This document shows positions 33,232 through 41,375 of a stretch of DNA of 44,978 nt, in pieces; within the stretch, counting starts at the first letter, position 1, and each line of letters begins with the position of its first letter. The stretch lies in contig JAFTUK010000020.1 of NCBI GenBank assembly GCA_017466325.1, positions 1 through 44,978 of the forward strand, given 5' to 3'. This stretch comes from Bacteroidaceae bacterium. Lineage in GTDB: Bacteria > Bacteroidota > Bacteroidia > Bacteroidales > Bacteroidaceae. The notes under the pieces are model-generated. The model made no database searches and was not told the DNA's origin. It worked only from the letters and a program-made list of their open reading frames with translations. Both the position numbers and the translations under genes were made by a program.

Positions 33232-34347
33232 TTACTTCTTCTTATGGAAGATGATGTTAATAATGGTGATGGTACCCAGAATGTACGGGTAATATAAATA
33301 AGGTATGATGTCCAGCGGGTTTATGGAGGCCAAACCTGCGGCAATGAGCAGTTGTGCGCCCCATGGGATGATACCCTGTGCAAAGCACGACATGGTGTCC
33401 AGTATGGATGCAGAGCGTTTTGCCTCTATGCCGTATCGGTACGAGATACTGCGTGCCACCGGACCTACGGCCAGAATGGCAATGGTGTTGTTCGCCGTGA
33501 GCATGTCCACCGCCACCACGGCACCCGCAATGCTCAGTTCTGCACCACGGCGCGAAGAAACGATGCGCCCCAGATTCATTATCAGCCAGTCAATGACTCC
33601 GCGCTTGCGCAACTGGTCGATTATTACGGCAGCCAGGATGGTTACGATAATCAGGTCATGCATGCCTAGTATACCCTTTTGCGTGGCTTCCCAGATGGAT
33701 GCCATGTCCATGCTTCCGTCAAAAAATCCCAAAGCGGAAGCCGTCAGGATGCCCATAATAAGCACCCATATCACATTCATGCCAGCCAAGGCAAGAACAA
33801 AGACTACCAGATAGGGCAGTATGTTCAGTGGATTGCCTAAATTCAGTGCCGTCTGCGATTCTATTCCATAGCCCAGAAACATGTATGCCACCACGGTCAG
33901 AAGTGCTGCCGGCAGGGCAATGAGGATGTTGGCCTTGAATTTGTCCGACATCCTGCATCCCTGGGTCTTGGTGGCCATTATGGTTGTGTCCGAGATGAAG
34001 GACAGGTTGTCGCCGAACAGGCTTCCTCCCACCACCACTGCCGTGGCCATGGGCACATTGGCTGATGTTGCCGTGGCTATGCCCACGGCAATGGGTGTCA
34101 ACGCCGCAATGGTTCCGCAACTGGTACCTATGCTCAGGGACACAAGACATGCCGCTATGAACATTCCCACCAGGATGAAGTTTCCCGGCAATATGGCCAA
34201 CGTGAGGTTTACCACACTGTCCACACATCCCATCTCCTGCGCTATGGAGGAAAAGGCACCAGCCAGGATGAATATCAGAAGCATGAGCATTATCCCCCCG
34301 TTGTCCTCTGTCTTTCGGGGTGGGGTGGAGGTATTCTTCTCTGCCAT
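33232..34347 (-). CDS. NhaC-family Na+/H+ antiporter, short N-terminus
   Basis: A 371-residue membrane protein. SIGTSCGTIAALTPIAVG, GGSLFGDNLSFISDTTI and MSCFAQGIIPWGAQ are NhaC-family motifs, and Asp in FGDNLS is the usual ion site. Members in this phylum are usually near 430-440 residues. Here the first 17 residues (MAEKNTSTPPRKTEDNG) are polar and replace the two or so N-terminal helices usually present. The frame opens only 42 bases after the fabI stop, so an upstream start is not available. Confidence 0.82.
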   Translation of the reverse strand: MAEKNTSTPPRKTEDNGGIMLMLLIFILAGAFSSIAQEMGCVDSVVNLTLAILPGNFILVGMFIAACLVSLSIGTSCGTIAALTPIAVGIATATSANVPMATAVVVGGSLFGDNLSFISDTTIMATKTQGCRMSDKFKANILIALPAALLTVVAYMFLGYGIESQTALNLGNPLNILPYLVVFVLALAGMNVIWVLIMGILTASALGFFDGSMDMASIWEATQKGILGMHDLIIVTILAAVIIDQLRKRGVIDWLIMNLGRIVSSRRGAELSIAGAVVAVDMLTANNTIAILAVGPVARSISYRYGIEAKRSASILDTMSCFAQGIIPWGAQLLIAAGLASINPLDIIPYLYYPYILGTITIINIIFHKKK

Positions 34348-34389
34348 AGTTTCAGTATTGTGTGCGTTCTGGCGAAACTGGTATTCTTC

Positions 34390-35247
34390 TTATCCGTATA
34401 TTATGTTGCCGTTCTCGTCCATGTACTCCTCCAGTCCCTTCTCATATGTGGCCATGGCACGCAGGCTCATGCCCATGCTGGAGAAGCCGCCGTCGTGGAA
34501 AAGGTTCTGCATCGTCACCTTGCGTGTAAGATCGGAGAACATCACCATACAGTAGTCGGCACATTCGTCGGCACTGGCATTGCCCAGGGGGGACATGCGG
34601 TTGGCAAAGTCGAAGAGCCTGTCCATGCCCTTTACACCGCTTCCTGCCGTGGTCATCGTGGGAGACTGGGAAATGGTGTTGATGCGCACATGGTGCTCGC
34701 GTCCGTAGATGTAACCGAAACTGCGTGCTATGGATTCCAGCAGAGCCTTGGCATCGGCCATGTCGTTGTAACCGAACATGGTGCGCTGTGCAGCCATGTA
34801 GGTCAGTGCCACAACGGAACCGTATTCCGCAATGGCATCCTGCTTCTTGGCAGCCTGTAGCATCTTGTGGAAGGAAATGGCGCTTATGTCCAGCGTCTTG
34901 CCTAACATGCCGTAATCAAGGTCATCGTATGTACGGCCCTTCCTCACGTTGGGCGACATGCCTATGGAGTGCAGTACGAAGTCTATCTTGCCGCCAAGCA
35001 CTTCCTGCGAACGGCGGAACACCTCCTGCAGGTCCTCGTAACTGGTGGCGTCGGCGGGTATCACCTCGCAGTTCAGTTGCTTTGCCAGGTCGTTCACCTG
35101 TCCCATTCTGATTGCTATGGCTGTATTTGACAGGGTGATTGTTGCGCCTTCTTCAACAGACTTCACCGCCACCTTCCACGCTATGGACTGCTCGTTCAGT
35201 GCGCCGAAAACAACGCCTCTTTTGCCTTTCAGTAATCCGTAACTCAT
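34390..35247 (-). CDS. fabI: Enoyl-ACP reductase (NADH)
   Basis: A 285-residue short-chain dehydrogenase. It has the early GVVFGALNEQSIAWKVA NAD loop, HSIGMSP, and the catalytic Tyr-x6-Lys in YNDMADAK. It performs the last reduction of fatty acid elongation. The FabI form (triclosan target) rather than FabK or FabL is indicated by the motif. Its own promoter lies upstream, and the antiporter gene follows after 42 bases. Confidence 0.95.
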   Translation of the reverse strand: MSYGLLKGKRGVVFGALNEQSIAWKVAVKSVEEGATITLSNTAIAIRMGQVNDLAKQLNCEVIPADATSYEDLQEVFRRSQEVLGGKIDFVLHSIGMSPNVRKGRTYDDLDYGMLGKTLDISAISFHKMLQAAKKQDAIAEYGSVVALTYMAAQRTMFGYNDMADAKALLESIARSFGYIYGREHHVRINTISQSPTMTTAGSGVKGMDRLFDFANRMSPLGNASADECADYCMVMFSDLTRKVTMQNLFHDGGFSSMGMSLRAMATYEKGLEEYMDENGNIIYG

Positions 35248-35284
35248 AATCGTTATGTTAATGTTAGTGTTGTCAAATTCATTA

Positions 35285-35316
35285 CAAAGGTAGTGAATTT
35301 TCGTTATTAATGCAAA
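35285..35316 (-). promoter_or_regulatory. fabI promoter
   Basis: On the minus strand TTTG (35313-35316), exactly 20 bases, then TACCTTTG (35285-35292), 37 bases before the fabI ATG. This is a consensus match. Confidence 0.7.
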
Positions 35317-35491
35317 ACTTAGAGCGTTTAACGTTCATATTGCGCATCCAATTAATAATGAGAAGCGGTTTGCAGTTCAATATAAATGTTATGTAGTTTT
35401 GCCCAAAAGAAGTTTTTACTAAAATCTTTAGAAACATATCCGCTGACCGGTTCTGGGCAATAATATTCTAAAATGGAAAATAAAAACTATG

Positions 35492-35564
35492 AGCGGTAGA
35501 CGGGGTTCGAACCCGCGACCCTGGGCTTGGGAAGCCCATGCTCTGCCAACTGAGCTACTACCGC
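35492..35564 (-). tRNA. tRNA-Gly(CCC)
   Basis: Minus-strand 73-mer with acceptor GCGGTAG/CTACCGC, D stem GCTC/GAGC, anticodon stem TGGGC/GCCCA around loop TTCCCAA (anticodon CCC), and T arm with GTTCGAACC. The discriminator is U, as in tRNA-Gly. CCA is not encoded. It reads GGG codons. Confidence 0.95.
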
Positions 35565-35578
35565 ACTCATATCTATTG

Positions 35579-35609
35579 CAAAGGTACACATTTTTTGTAT
35601 ATCTTGCAA
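35579..35609 (-). promoter_or_regulatory. tRNA-Gly promoter
   Basis: On the minus strand TTG (35607-35609), 20 bases, then TACCTTTG (35579-35586), 14 bases before the tRNA 5' end. Both elements fit the phylum consensus. Confidence 0.65.
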
Positions 35610-35670
35610 GTTTTAAACATCTTTTAGGGTTATTTTACACAAAAGATTCTTCATTATAATCAAAAAGCAT

Positions 35671-35695
35671 TACTTTTGCATTGTAATTATAACAA
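35671..35695 (+). promoter_or_regulatory. perR promoter with a PerR-box-like operator
   Basis: A -7 box TACTTTTG (35671-35678) is followed at once by TTGTAATTATAACAA (35681-35695). That is a 7-1-7 inverted repeat, 6 of 7 pairs matching, close to the PerR/Fur box form TTATAATnATTATAA. It would cover the transcription start and fits autoregulation. Confidence 0.5.
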
Positions 35696-35711
35696 ATACA
35701 ATTATTCGACA

Positions 35712-36143
35712 ATGACGGACGTGAATCAGATAAAAGAAGCATTGGTTAAGTGTGGCATATCGCCATCCCGTCCCAGAACAGCCATATTGGGTTATCTGCG
35801 CAATCACTATACGCACCCTACTGCTGATGAGATTTTCCGTGACCTGAGAGGAAGTGTTCCAACTCTGTCGCTTACAACGGTATACAATACCCTTAAACTT
35901 TTTGCCGAGAAGGGATTGTGCCTGTCGCTTACAATAAATGAGAAGCAGGTATGCTATGATGGACAGACATATCCACACGGCCACCTCTTGTGTAGCAGGT
36001 GTGGCAAGATACATGACATTGTGCAGGAGAGTGTTTCTGCTGTTACGGCGGAAAATTTCATCTGTGGACATCGTGTTACGGAAGTTCATTATTATTATAA
36101 GGGTATATGTTCCGAGTGTCTGGTCAATGAGAATGTTTCCTGA
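35712..36143 (+). CDS. perR: Fur-family peroxide regulator, PerR type
   Basis: A 143-residue Fur-family repressor. It has a winged helix (SRPRTAILGYL, LSLTTVYNTL) and two structural CxxC pairs, Cys94/97 and Cys133/136. The regulatory metal site reads His35, Asp83, His89, His91 and Asp102. The Asp at both carboxylate positions (B. subtilis PerR Asp85 and Asp104) favours PerR over Fur. The start at 35712 drops 12 upstream in-frame residues that lie on the promoter. The neighbouring rubrerythrin gene is a classical PerR target. Confidence 0.88.
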   Translation: MTDVNQIKEALVKCGISPSRPRTAILGYLRNHYTHPTADEIFRDLRGSVPTLSLTTVYNTLKLFAEKGLCLSLTINEKQVCYDGQTYPHGHLLCSRCGKIHDIVQESVSAVTAENFICGHRVTEVHYYYKGICSECLVNENVS

Positions 36144-36156
36144 CAGTAACTAAATG

Positions 36157-36171
36157 ATAATACATTATTAT
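36157..36171 (+). promoter_or_regulatory. Possible second PerR-box-like repeat before rubrerythrin
   Basis: ATAATACATTATTAT is a 7-1-7 inverted repeat with 6 of 7 pairs, 26 bases before the rubrerythrin ATG. It is AT-rich and could be chance; no -7 box is clear here. Confidence 0.3.
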
Positions 36172-36196
36172 ATACTAAACATAAAAAATTAAGATT

Positions 36197-36742
36197 ATGA
36201 GTAAGAAATTTGTTTGTACCGTTTGTGGTTATATTCACGAAGGTGACGAGGCACCCGCAAAGTGTCCTCAGTGTGGTGTTCCAGCATCCAAGTTCAACGA
36301 GATGGCTGCTGAGCAGTCTTATGTAACAGAGCATGTTATCGGTGTGGCACAGGGTTGCCCCGAAGAGATTATGGAAGGTCTCAAGGCCCACTTCGCCGGC
36401 GAGTGCACTGAGGTTGGCATGTATTTGGCCATGAGCCGTCAGGCGGATCGCGAAGGTTATCCCGAGATTGCCGAGGCTTTCAAGCGTTATGCATTTGAGG
36501 AGGCCGACCATGCCAGCAGATTTGCCGAACTGATTGGTGATGTTGTTTGGGATACCAAGACTAACCTACAGAAGCGTGCAGAGGCCGAATGTGGCGCATG
36601 TGCCGGTAAGATGGACATTGCCAAGGCTGCCAAGGCTGCAAATCTTGATGCTATCCATGATACCGTTCACGAGATGGCAAAGGACGAGGCACGTCATGGA
36701 CGTGGATTTGAAGGTCTGCTGAAGCGTTACTTCTCAAAATAG
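36197..36742 (+). CDS. Reverse rubrerythrin (NADH peroxidase component)
   Basis: A 181-residue protein with domains in the reverse order: rubredoxin first (Cys7, Cys10, Cys23, Cys26), then a four-helix di-iron ferritin-like domain. Iron-site candidates are Glu69, Glu72, Glu102, His105, Glu164 and His167. It reduces hydrogen peroxide in anaerobes. An extra CxxC (Cys132/Cys135) lies between helices. The gene follows perR by 53 bases, and a terminator follows it. Confidence 0.94.
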   Translation: MSKKFVCTVCGYIHEGDEAPAKCPQCGVPASKFNEMAAEQSYVTEHVIGVAQGCPEEIMEGLKAHFAGECTEVGMYLAMSRQADREGYPEIAEAFKRYAFEEADHASRFAELIGDVVWDTKTNLQKRAEAECGACAGKMDIAKAAKAANLDAIHDTVHEMAKDEARHGRGFEGLLKRYFSK

Positions 36743-36782
36743 CGGTAATTTGTAAGGCAAAAGGTTCTTGACCATAAAACAG

Positions 36783-36813
36783 GGCTGACTTCCAGTTTGG
36801 CAAGTCAGCCTTT
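36783..36813 (+). terminator. Rubrerythrin terminator
   Basis: GGCTGACTT (36783-36791) pairs perfectly with AAGTCAGCC (36802-36810) and is followed by TTTATTAT. It lies 40 bases after the rubrerythrin stop. Confidence 0.75.
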
Positions 36814-36883
36814 ATTATGCTTGTGCAATAGACAAAGTGATGTGAAATCCAACAGATGTCCTCTTGTGCCCCTCGCCGAGCCG

Positions 36884-36955
36884 TCGGTGGCGGTAAATTT
36901 ACAGCCCTCGGCGATAAATTTCACCGCCAGTGGCGGCTTGTTTTACCGCCACCGA
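36884..36955. repeat. Three GC-rich palindromic units at about 22-bp period (array D)
   Basis: Units with ideal form GGCGGTAAATTTACCGCC are at 36889-36906, 36910-36928 and 36932-36950, centred at 36897.5, 36919 and 36941. The outer 14 bases TCGGTGGCGGTAAA (36884-36897) and TTTACCGCCACCGA (36942-36955) are an exact inverted repeat. It fills most of the gap between the rubrerythrin terminator and mce. The 83-codon frame across it has no gene character. Confidence 0.75.
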
Positions 36956-37080
36956 GGATTGGAAAGGTGTCTCGTGGGAATAAAGTCAGAACCCTTAGAA
37001 AATGACAAGGGAGAGGAACCGAGTCCTCCCCCTTGTATAATACGCTAAAATGAGGCGGTATTATTAATCTTTTCAAAATT

Positions 37081-37485
37081 TTATTCCTCGCACAACTCGG
37101 TCAGGATGCCGCAGGTGCTCTTGGGATGCAGGAAAGCAATCTTCAGGCCATCGGCACCACAACGGGGAGCCTTGTCGATAAGGCGGATGCCATTTGCTTC
37201 GCATTGGGCCAAAGCCTCGGTAACGCCATCCTCAACCTTGAAGGCAACATGGTGGATGCCACGGCCGCCATTGTCCAGGAACTTCTGGATGGTGCTCTCG
37301 GGGCATGTGGGCTCCAACAGTTCAATCTTTACTTCGCCTACCTTCAGGAATGCGGTCTTCACCTTCTGGTCTTCTACAACCTCCTCCTTATAGAACTCCA
37401 AACCGAGAACGTCGGTGTAGTAGGGGAGAACTTCTGCAATGTTCTGGACAGCGATGCCCAGGTGTTCGATTCTTGAAATCTTCAT
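37081..37485 (-). CDS. mce: Methylmalonyl-CoA epimerase
   Basis: A 134-residue vicinal-oxygen-chelate protein. It has RIEHLGIAVQNI (metal His near residue 7), GIHHVAFKVED (second His) and a C-terminal HPKSTCGILTELCE ending in Glu. These are the metal-binding positions of MCE. It interconverts the R and S forms of methylmalonyl-CoA in the succinate-propionate route common in Bacteroidales. The start at 37485 is preferred to the frame to 37575, which overlaps panD. It follows panD by 22 bases, so it probably shares the panCD transcript. Confidence 0.92.
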   Translation of the reverse strand: MKISRIEHLGIAVQNIAEVLPYYTDVLGLEFYKEEVVEDQKVKTAFLKVGEVKIELLEPTCPESTIQKFLDNGGRGIHHVAFKVEDGVTEALAQCEANGIRLIDKAPRCGADGLKIAFLHPKSTCGILTELCEE

Positions 37486-37507
37486 AATGAATATAGATTT
37501 AAAAGTG

Positions 37508-37861
37508 TTATTGTTTCTTGGGTAATGTGTTGTTCTCGGGGAACGCCACTTGAGGGGTGAAGTCCATGGCCTCATCCGGAGTCATGCGTGCATAGGCCAT
37601 GATGATGATGGTATCGCCCACCTGCACCTTGCGTGCGGCGGCACCGTTGAGGCATACGCATCCGCTTCCGCGTTCACCGGAAATGGTATATGTGTCAAAG
37701 CGTTCTCCGTTGTTGTTGTCTACGATAAACACTCTCTCTCCCGGTATGATGCCCACGGCATCCATCAGGTCCCTGTCCAGGGTGATGCTGCCCATGTAGT
37801 TCAGGTTTGCTTCCGTTACCTGTACACAGTGCAGTTTGCTTTTGAGTACTTCTATTGTCAT
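37508..37861 (-). CDS. panD: Aspartate 1-decarboxylase proenzyme
   Basis: A 117-residue pyruvoyl enzyme making beta-alanine for pantothenate. The self-cleavage site Gly24-Ser25 is in NYMGSITLD, and [10 protein letters not shown] and [12 protein letters not shown] are typical. Length and cleavage position match E. coli PanD (126). It overlaps panC by 4 bases (ATGA). Confidence 0.96.
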   Translation of the reverse strand: MTIEVLKSKLHCVQVTEANLNYMGSITLDRDLMDAVGIIPGERVFIVDNNNGERFDTYTISGERGSGCVCLNGAAARKVQVGDTIIIMAYARMTPDEAMDFTPQVAFPENNTLPKKQ

Positions 37862-38700
37862 TTGTATCTGATGTGGTCAATCAAACGTATAGGTGTCTTG
37901 CCGCAATATACAGTAATACAACCGACTACTGAGGCGGAATCAGACCAGTCTTCTATGTCGGCCAGTGTGTCTCCGTCCACTATGCTGTAGTATTCCACCT
38001 CTAAGCCGGGAATCTCGTTGATGTTGCAGACAACCCATTCCCGTGTCTCGCTAACGGTAAGTCCAAGGCTTTTGCTTTCCTTTAGTATGCGGTAGATGTT
38101 GGGGGCAATTGCCTTCTCGTCGGGAGCCAGCAAGGTGTTTCTGCTGCTCATAGCCAGTCCGTCTGCTTCGCGTATTACGGGGCATGGGATGATGTCCACA
38201 CGGAACTTCAAATCCTCCACCATGCGGCGTATGACGGCTATCTGCTGGTAGTCCTTCTCTCCGAAATATGCCCTGTCCGGGTCGGTAATCATGAACAGTT
38301 TGCTTACAATCTGGCATACGCCATTGAAGTGTCCGGGACGGCGTGCCCCCTCCATTACAGAGTCGGTGGGGGGATATGAGAACCGGCGGGTGTCCGGTTC
38401 AGGGTATATCTCGCCTACGCTGGGGGCAAAGGCAATTTGCGCTCCGCACTCCTCAAGTATTGCGCAATCGCTTTCCAGTGTCCTTGGATAGCGCTCCAAG
38501 TCCTTGGGGTCGTTGAATTGCGTGGGGTTCAAAAATATGCTTACTACCGTAATGTCGTTCTCTGAAACGCTTTTGCGAACCAGCGAGGCATGCCCCTCGT
38601 GCAAGGCCCCCATGGTGGGGACAAGCCCGATTGACATTCCTTTTGCACGCTCGGACACAAGAATGTCCTGCAACTGTGCTATCGTGTTAATTACCTGCAT
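37858..38700 (-). CDS. panC: Pantothenate synthetase
   Basis: A 280-residue ligase joining pantoate and beta-alanine with [17 protein letters not shown] holds the HIGH-like nucleotide motif. [25 protein letters not shown] and the KMSKS-like MSSRNTLL are present. It leads a panC-panD-mce transcript and diverges from the GT5-like gene over a 192-bp promoter region. Confidence 0.96.
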   Translation of the reverse strand: MQVINTIAQLQDILVSERAKGMSIGLVPTMGALHEGHASLVRKSVSENDITVVSIFLNPTQFNDPKDLERYPRTLESDCAILEECGAQIAFAPSVGEIYPEPDTRRFSYPPTDSVMEGARRPGHFNGVCQIVSKLFMITDPDRAYFGEKDYQQIAVIRRMVEDLKFRVDIIPCPVIREADGLAMSSRNTLLAPDEKAIAPNIYRILKESKSLGLTVSETREWVVCNINEIPGLEVEYYSIVDGDTLADIEDWSDSASVVGCITVYCGKTPIRLIDHIRYK

Positions 38701-38740
38701 TGCAATGGTTGAAAAATAACTGTTTGTTCAAAAATTCATG

Positions 38741-38748
38741 CAAAGGTA
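38741..38748 (-). promoter_or_regulatory. panC promoter (-7 box)
   Basis: The minus strand reads TACCTTTG, an exact TAnnTTTG, 40 bases before the panC ATG. Confidence 0.5.
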
Positions 38749-38854
38749 AAATATTTATAGGTATCTAAAGAAAGAAATCGTCCTAAAAAAGCAAAAAAGT
38801 GCTAAATTGAATAAAACAGATGGCAGTCAGGACATGAATGTCGCCGTTTTTTTG

Positions 38855-38862
38855 TAACTTTG
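38855..38862 (+). promoter_or_regulatory. Promoter (-7 box) of the GT5-like gene
   Basis: TAACTTTG, an exact TAnnTTTG, 30 bases before the ATG at 38893. With the panC box it makes a divergent promoter pair. Confidence 0.5.
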
Positions 38863-38892
38863 CACACAAGATAATATGTATATTGCGCATAT

Positions 38893-39750
38893 ATGGAGAA
38901 AGCAAAGAAGATACTTTTCCTGACGCAGGAGATAGAGCCGTACGTCTGTGAAACACCCTTGAGTTCAATAAGCCGTTCGCTTATTCCCGCCGTTCAGGAG
39001 TCTGGCCGTGAGGTCCGCACTTTTACTCCCAAGTGGGGGCAGATCAATGAACGCCGCAATCAGTTGCACGAGGTCATACGCCTTTCCGGCATGAATCTGA
39101 TAATAGACGATACCGACCATCAACTGATTATCAAGGTGGCAAGTATCAATGCGGCACGTATACAGGTATATTTTATCGACAATGACGATTTCATGAAGAA
39201 TCGTCTTATGTTGGCGGACGACAAGGGAAAGTTGTATAAGGACAATGTGGATAGAGTAATGTTCTTCGCACGTGGTTCGCTTGAGACGGTCAAGAAACTT
39301 CGTTGGGTTCCGGAAATAGTGCATTGTCAGGGAATAATGAGTTCTTTGGCTCCATATCTGTTGAAACTGGCATATTATGACGAACCGAGTTTTCGCGAGT
39401 CAAAGATAATCTTTACACCGTCAACGGATATTCCGGAGTCTCCGCTTCCCAAGAATTTTGATGGCATATTGTCTTTCCGTGAGGCTAACAGGACAGCCTT
39501 GTCCACACTTGGCAGTCTGGCCAACCTGGAAGACTTGAACCGCATCGGTATGTTCATGAGCGACGGGGTTGTTCTTAACGAACCCAACGAATACTACCAG
39601 CGTATGGCAAGGGAGATGGGAAAGCCAGTGGCAATACTGGACCCGGAGAATCTCGTGGCCGCTCCATTGGAGTTGTATGATACCTTGTGGGACGAGGTTG
39701 TCAGGAACAGGCCCAAGGAGGAAGACGACGACGAAGGTTTCCTGTTTTAG
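38893..39750 (+). CDS. Glycogen/starch synthase N-domain-like protein, probably not catalytic
   Basis: A 285-residue protein matching only the N-terminal half of GT5 glycogen synthases (KKILFLTQEIEPYVCETPL). Full enzymes are about 480 residues with a second Rossmann domain; it is absent. The ADP-glucose-binding KxGGL motif is replaced by CETPLSS. The form is conserved in Bacteroidales beside panC and the DUF4270 gene, which argues against a broken gene. A regulatory or scaffold role is inferred. Confidence 0.82.
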   Translation: MEKAKKILFLTQEIEPYVCETPLSSISRSLIPAVQESGREVRTFTPKWGQINERRNQLHEVIRLSGMNLIIDDTDHQLIIKVASINAARIQVYFIDNDDFMKNRLMLADDKGKLYKDNVDRVMFFARGSLETVKKLRWVPEIVHCQGIMSSLAPYLLKLAYYDEPSFRESKIIFTPSTDIPESPLPKNFDGILSFREANRTALSTLGSLANLEDLNRIGMFMSDGVVLNEPNEYYQRMAREMGKPVAILDPENLVAAPLELYDTLWDEVVRNRPKEEDDDEGFLF

Positions 39751-39818
39751 GTAGGTTCTGTCATTCAGCATTGAGGTGTTTGATGTTGGTCGTGTTTTGA
39801 TTAGAAAGGACTTTAGAA

Positions 39819-41375
39819 GTGAAGAAACTTAATATATTGGACCGTATAGGTTCATTGGTAGTGGCTTCGGCCATGGCATTTTTAGTCTCCTGTACAGAGA
39901 ATACTGGGAACATAGGCATTCCTCCTGCAAATGAAACATTGGAGAGTAGTGTGGCGGTTTGGGATGTCTACACAAAGTCGGTGAAACTGGATAGCATAAA
40001 GGCACATTCAGTTTCCTCTTATTTGGGGTCGATTTACGACCCGGAAACCAACGGACGTCTTACCGGCAATTTCATCACCCAGTTTGCCGTGATGGAGGGG
40101 TTCAGGTACTTTCCTCCGATAGACTCCATTACATCAAGGGATTCGGAAGGAAGCCCCCGTTGCGACAGCGTCATGTTGCAATTGAATTTTGACACTTATT
40201 ACGGCGATGTCAATACCCCGTTGAAGTTGGCGGTATATCCGTTGGACATGAACAATCCGTTGAGCGAAGACAGCGTATATTACACCAACACGGATTTGAG
40301 AAAGTACATACGTCCCGGATACGAGGACAAGCCCATAGCAACAAAGGTATTCACCGCGTGGGACAGAATACACGGTTCTGACCCCTCTAACGCCACGTCA
40401 GGCAGTTATCCCAGTATACGTATTCCTTTGCCATTGTCTGAAGGCAATCAGATAATGGACAAGTACTGGGAGTACCTGGAAGACAACAAGGGACTTTCAG
40501 AAGAGGAGCATGTAAACCGCAACTTTGACGATTCATATCATTTCATCAGAAACGTCCATCCCGGTTACTATGCTGAAATAATAAACGGTGAGGGTGTGAT
40601 GGTGCGTGTCTTTGTGGATGCCCTGTATCTGATATACAATGCACGTGTACTGAATGACAGCATTGTGGAGGAGGTGCCTTCATATAGCGTGTTTGCAGGT
40701 ACTCCAGAGGTTATCCAGAGTTGCCAGTTCTCGGAATCCGATGTTGCCGAACTGGTGGAAGATGAATCATGCACATGGCTTAAGACACCTACGGGAATAT
40801 GTACGGAGGTAACACTGCCCATTGATGATATCTTCTCAGGAAGCCACAAGAACGACAGTATCAGCCGTGTGGAACTGATGTTCAACAGATACAATAAGGA
40901 GCAGACAGGAAACCAATTCGGTATTCCCCAGAATCTTCTGCTTGTCCGCAAGAGCGAGGCCAACAGTTTCTTCATCCAGAACAAGACTCCGGATGAGGTG
41001 ACGTCTTACCTTGCAGCCTTCCAAAAGGCCTACAATACGTACACGTTCAACAACATCAGCCAGATGGCAACCTTCATGTACAAGGATCGCGAGAATGCCG
41101 TTATGGCCTACATCAAGGATGTACTGAAGGTGGATAACCCTACGGAGGCACAGATTGAGGAGGAGACACACGAATGGACCAAGCGCAATCCTGATTGGAA
41201 CAAGTGTTGCCTTATACCTGTAGAGATTACCACCAATACCGCTTCCGGTTCCATAACAAGCGTAAGCCACGACCTCTCCCTTACGAGCGCCCGTCTGGTA
41301 AAGGGAACCAAGGATGAACCTATCCGCATACAGGTATACTATACCCGTGTAGCCTCCGCCTCCAACAATGAGTAG
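39819..41375 (+). CDS. DUF4270 outer-membrane lipoprotein
   Basis: A 518-residue protein with a lipobox at Cys25 (FLVSCTEN) after a signal peptide, so lipid-anchored. It matches DUF4270 of Bacteroidetes, a large extracellular beta-rich family of unknown role. Translation starts at GTG (39819), giving MKKLN; no nearby ATG fits the signal peptide. Its last 8 bases overlap the helicase gene. Confidence 0.82.
   Translation: MKKLNILDRIGSLVVASAMAFLVSCTENTGNIGIPPANETLESSVAVWDVYTKSVKLDSIKAHSVSSYLGSIYDPETNGRLTGNFITQFAVMEGFRYFPPIDSITSRDSEGSPRCDSVMLQLNFDTYYGDVNTPLKLAVYPLDMNNPLSEDSVYYTNTDLRKYIRPGYEDKPIATKVFTAWDRIHGSDPSNATSGSYPSIRIPLPLSEGNQIMDKYWEYLEDNKGLSEEEHVNRNFDDSYHFIRNVHPGYYAEIINGEGVMVRVFVDALYLIYNARVLNDSIVEEVPSYSVFAGTPEVIQSCQFSESDVAELVEDESCTWLKTPTGICTEVTLPIDDIFSGSHKNDSISRVELMFNRYNKEQTGNQFGIPQNLLLVRKSEANSFFIQNKTPDEVTSYLAAFQKAYNTYTFNNISQMATFMYKDRENAVMAYIKDVLKVDNPTEAQIEEETHEWTKRNPDWNKCCLIPVEITTNTASGSITSVSHDLSLTSARLVKGTKDEPIRIQVYYTRVASASNNE

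Noticed and set aside
35399-35461. TTGCCCA/TGGGCAA inverted repeat upstream of the tRNA 3' side
   Set aside because: Seven base pairs across 49 bases without a T-run; chance is likely.
36797-37048. 83-codon plus-strand frame after rubrerythrin
   Set aside because: It runs through the terminator and array D and shows repeat-driven composition.
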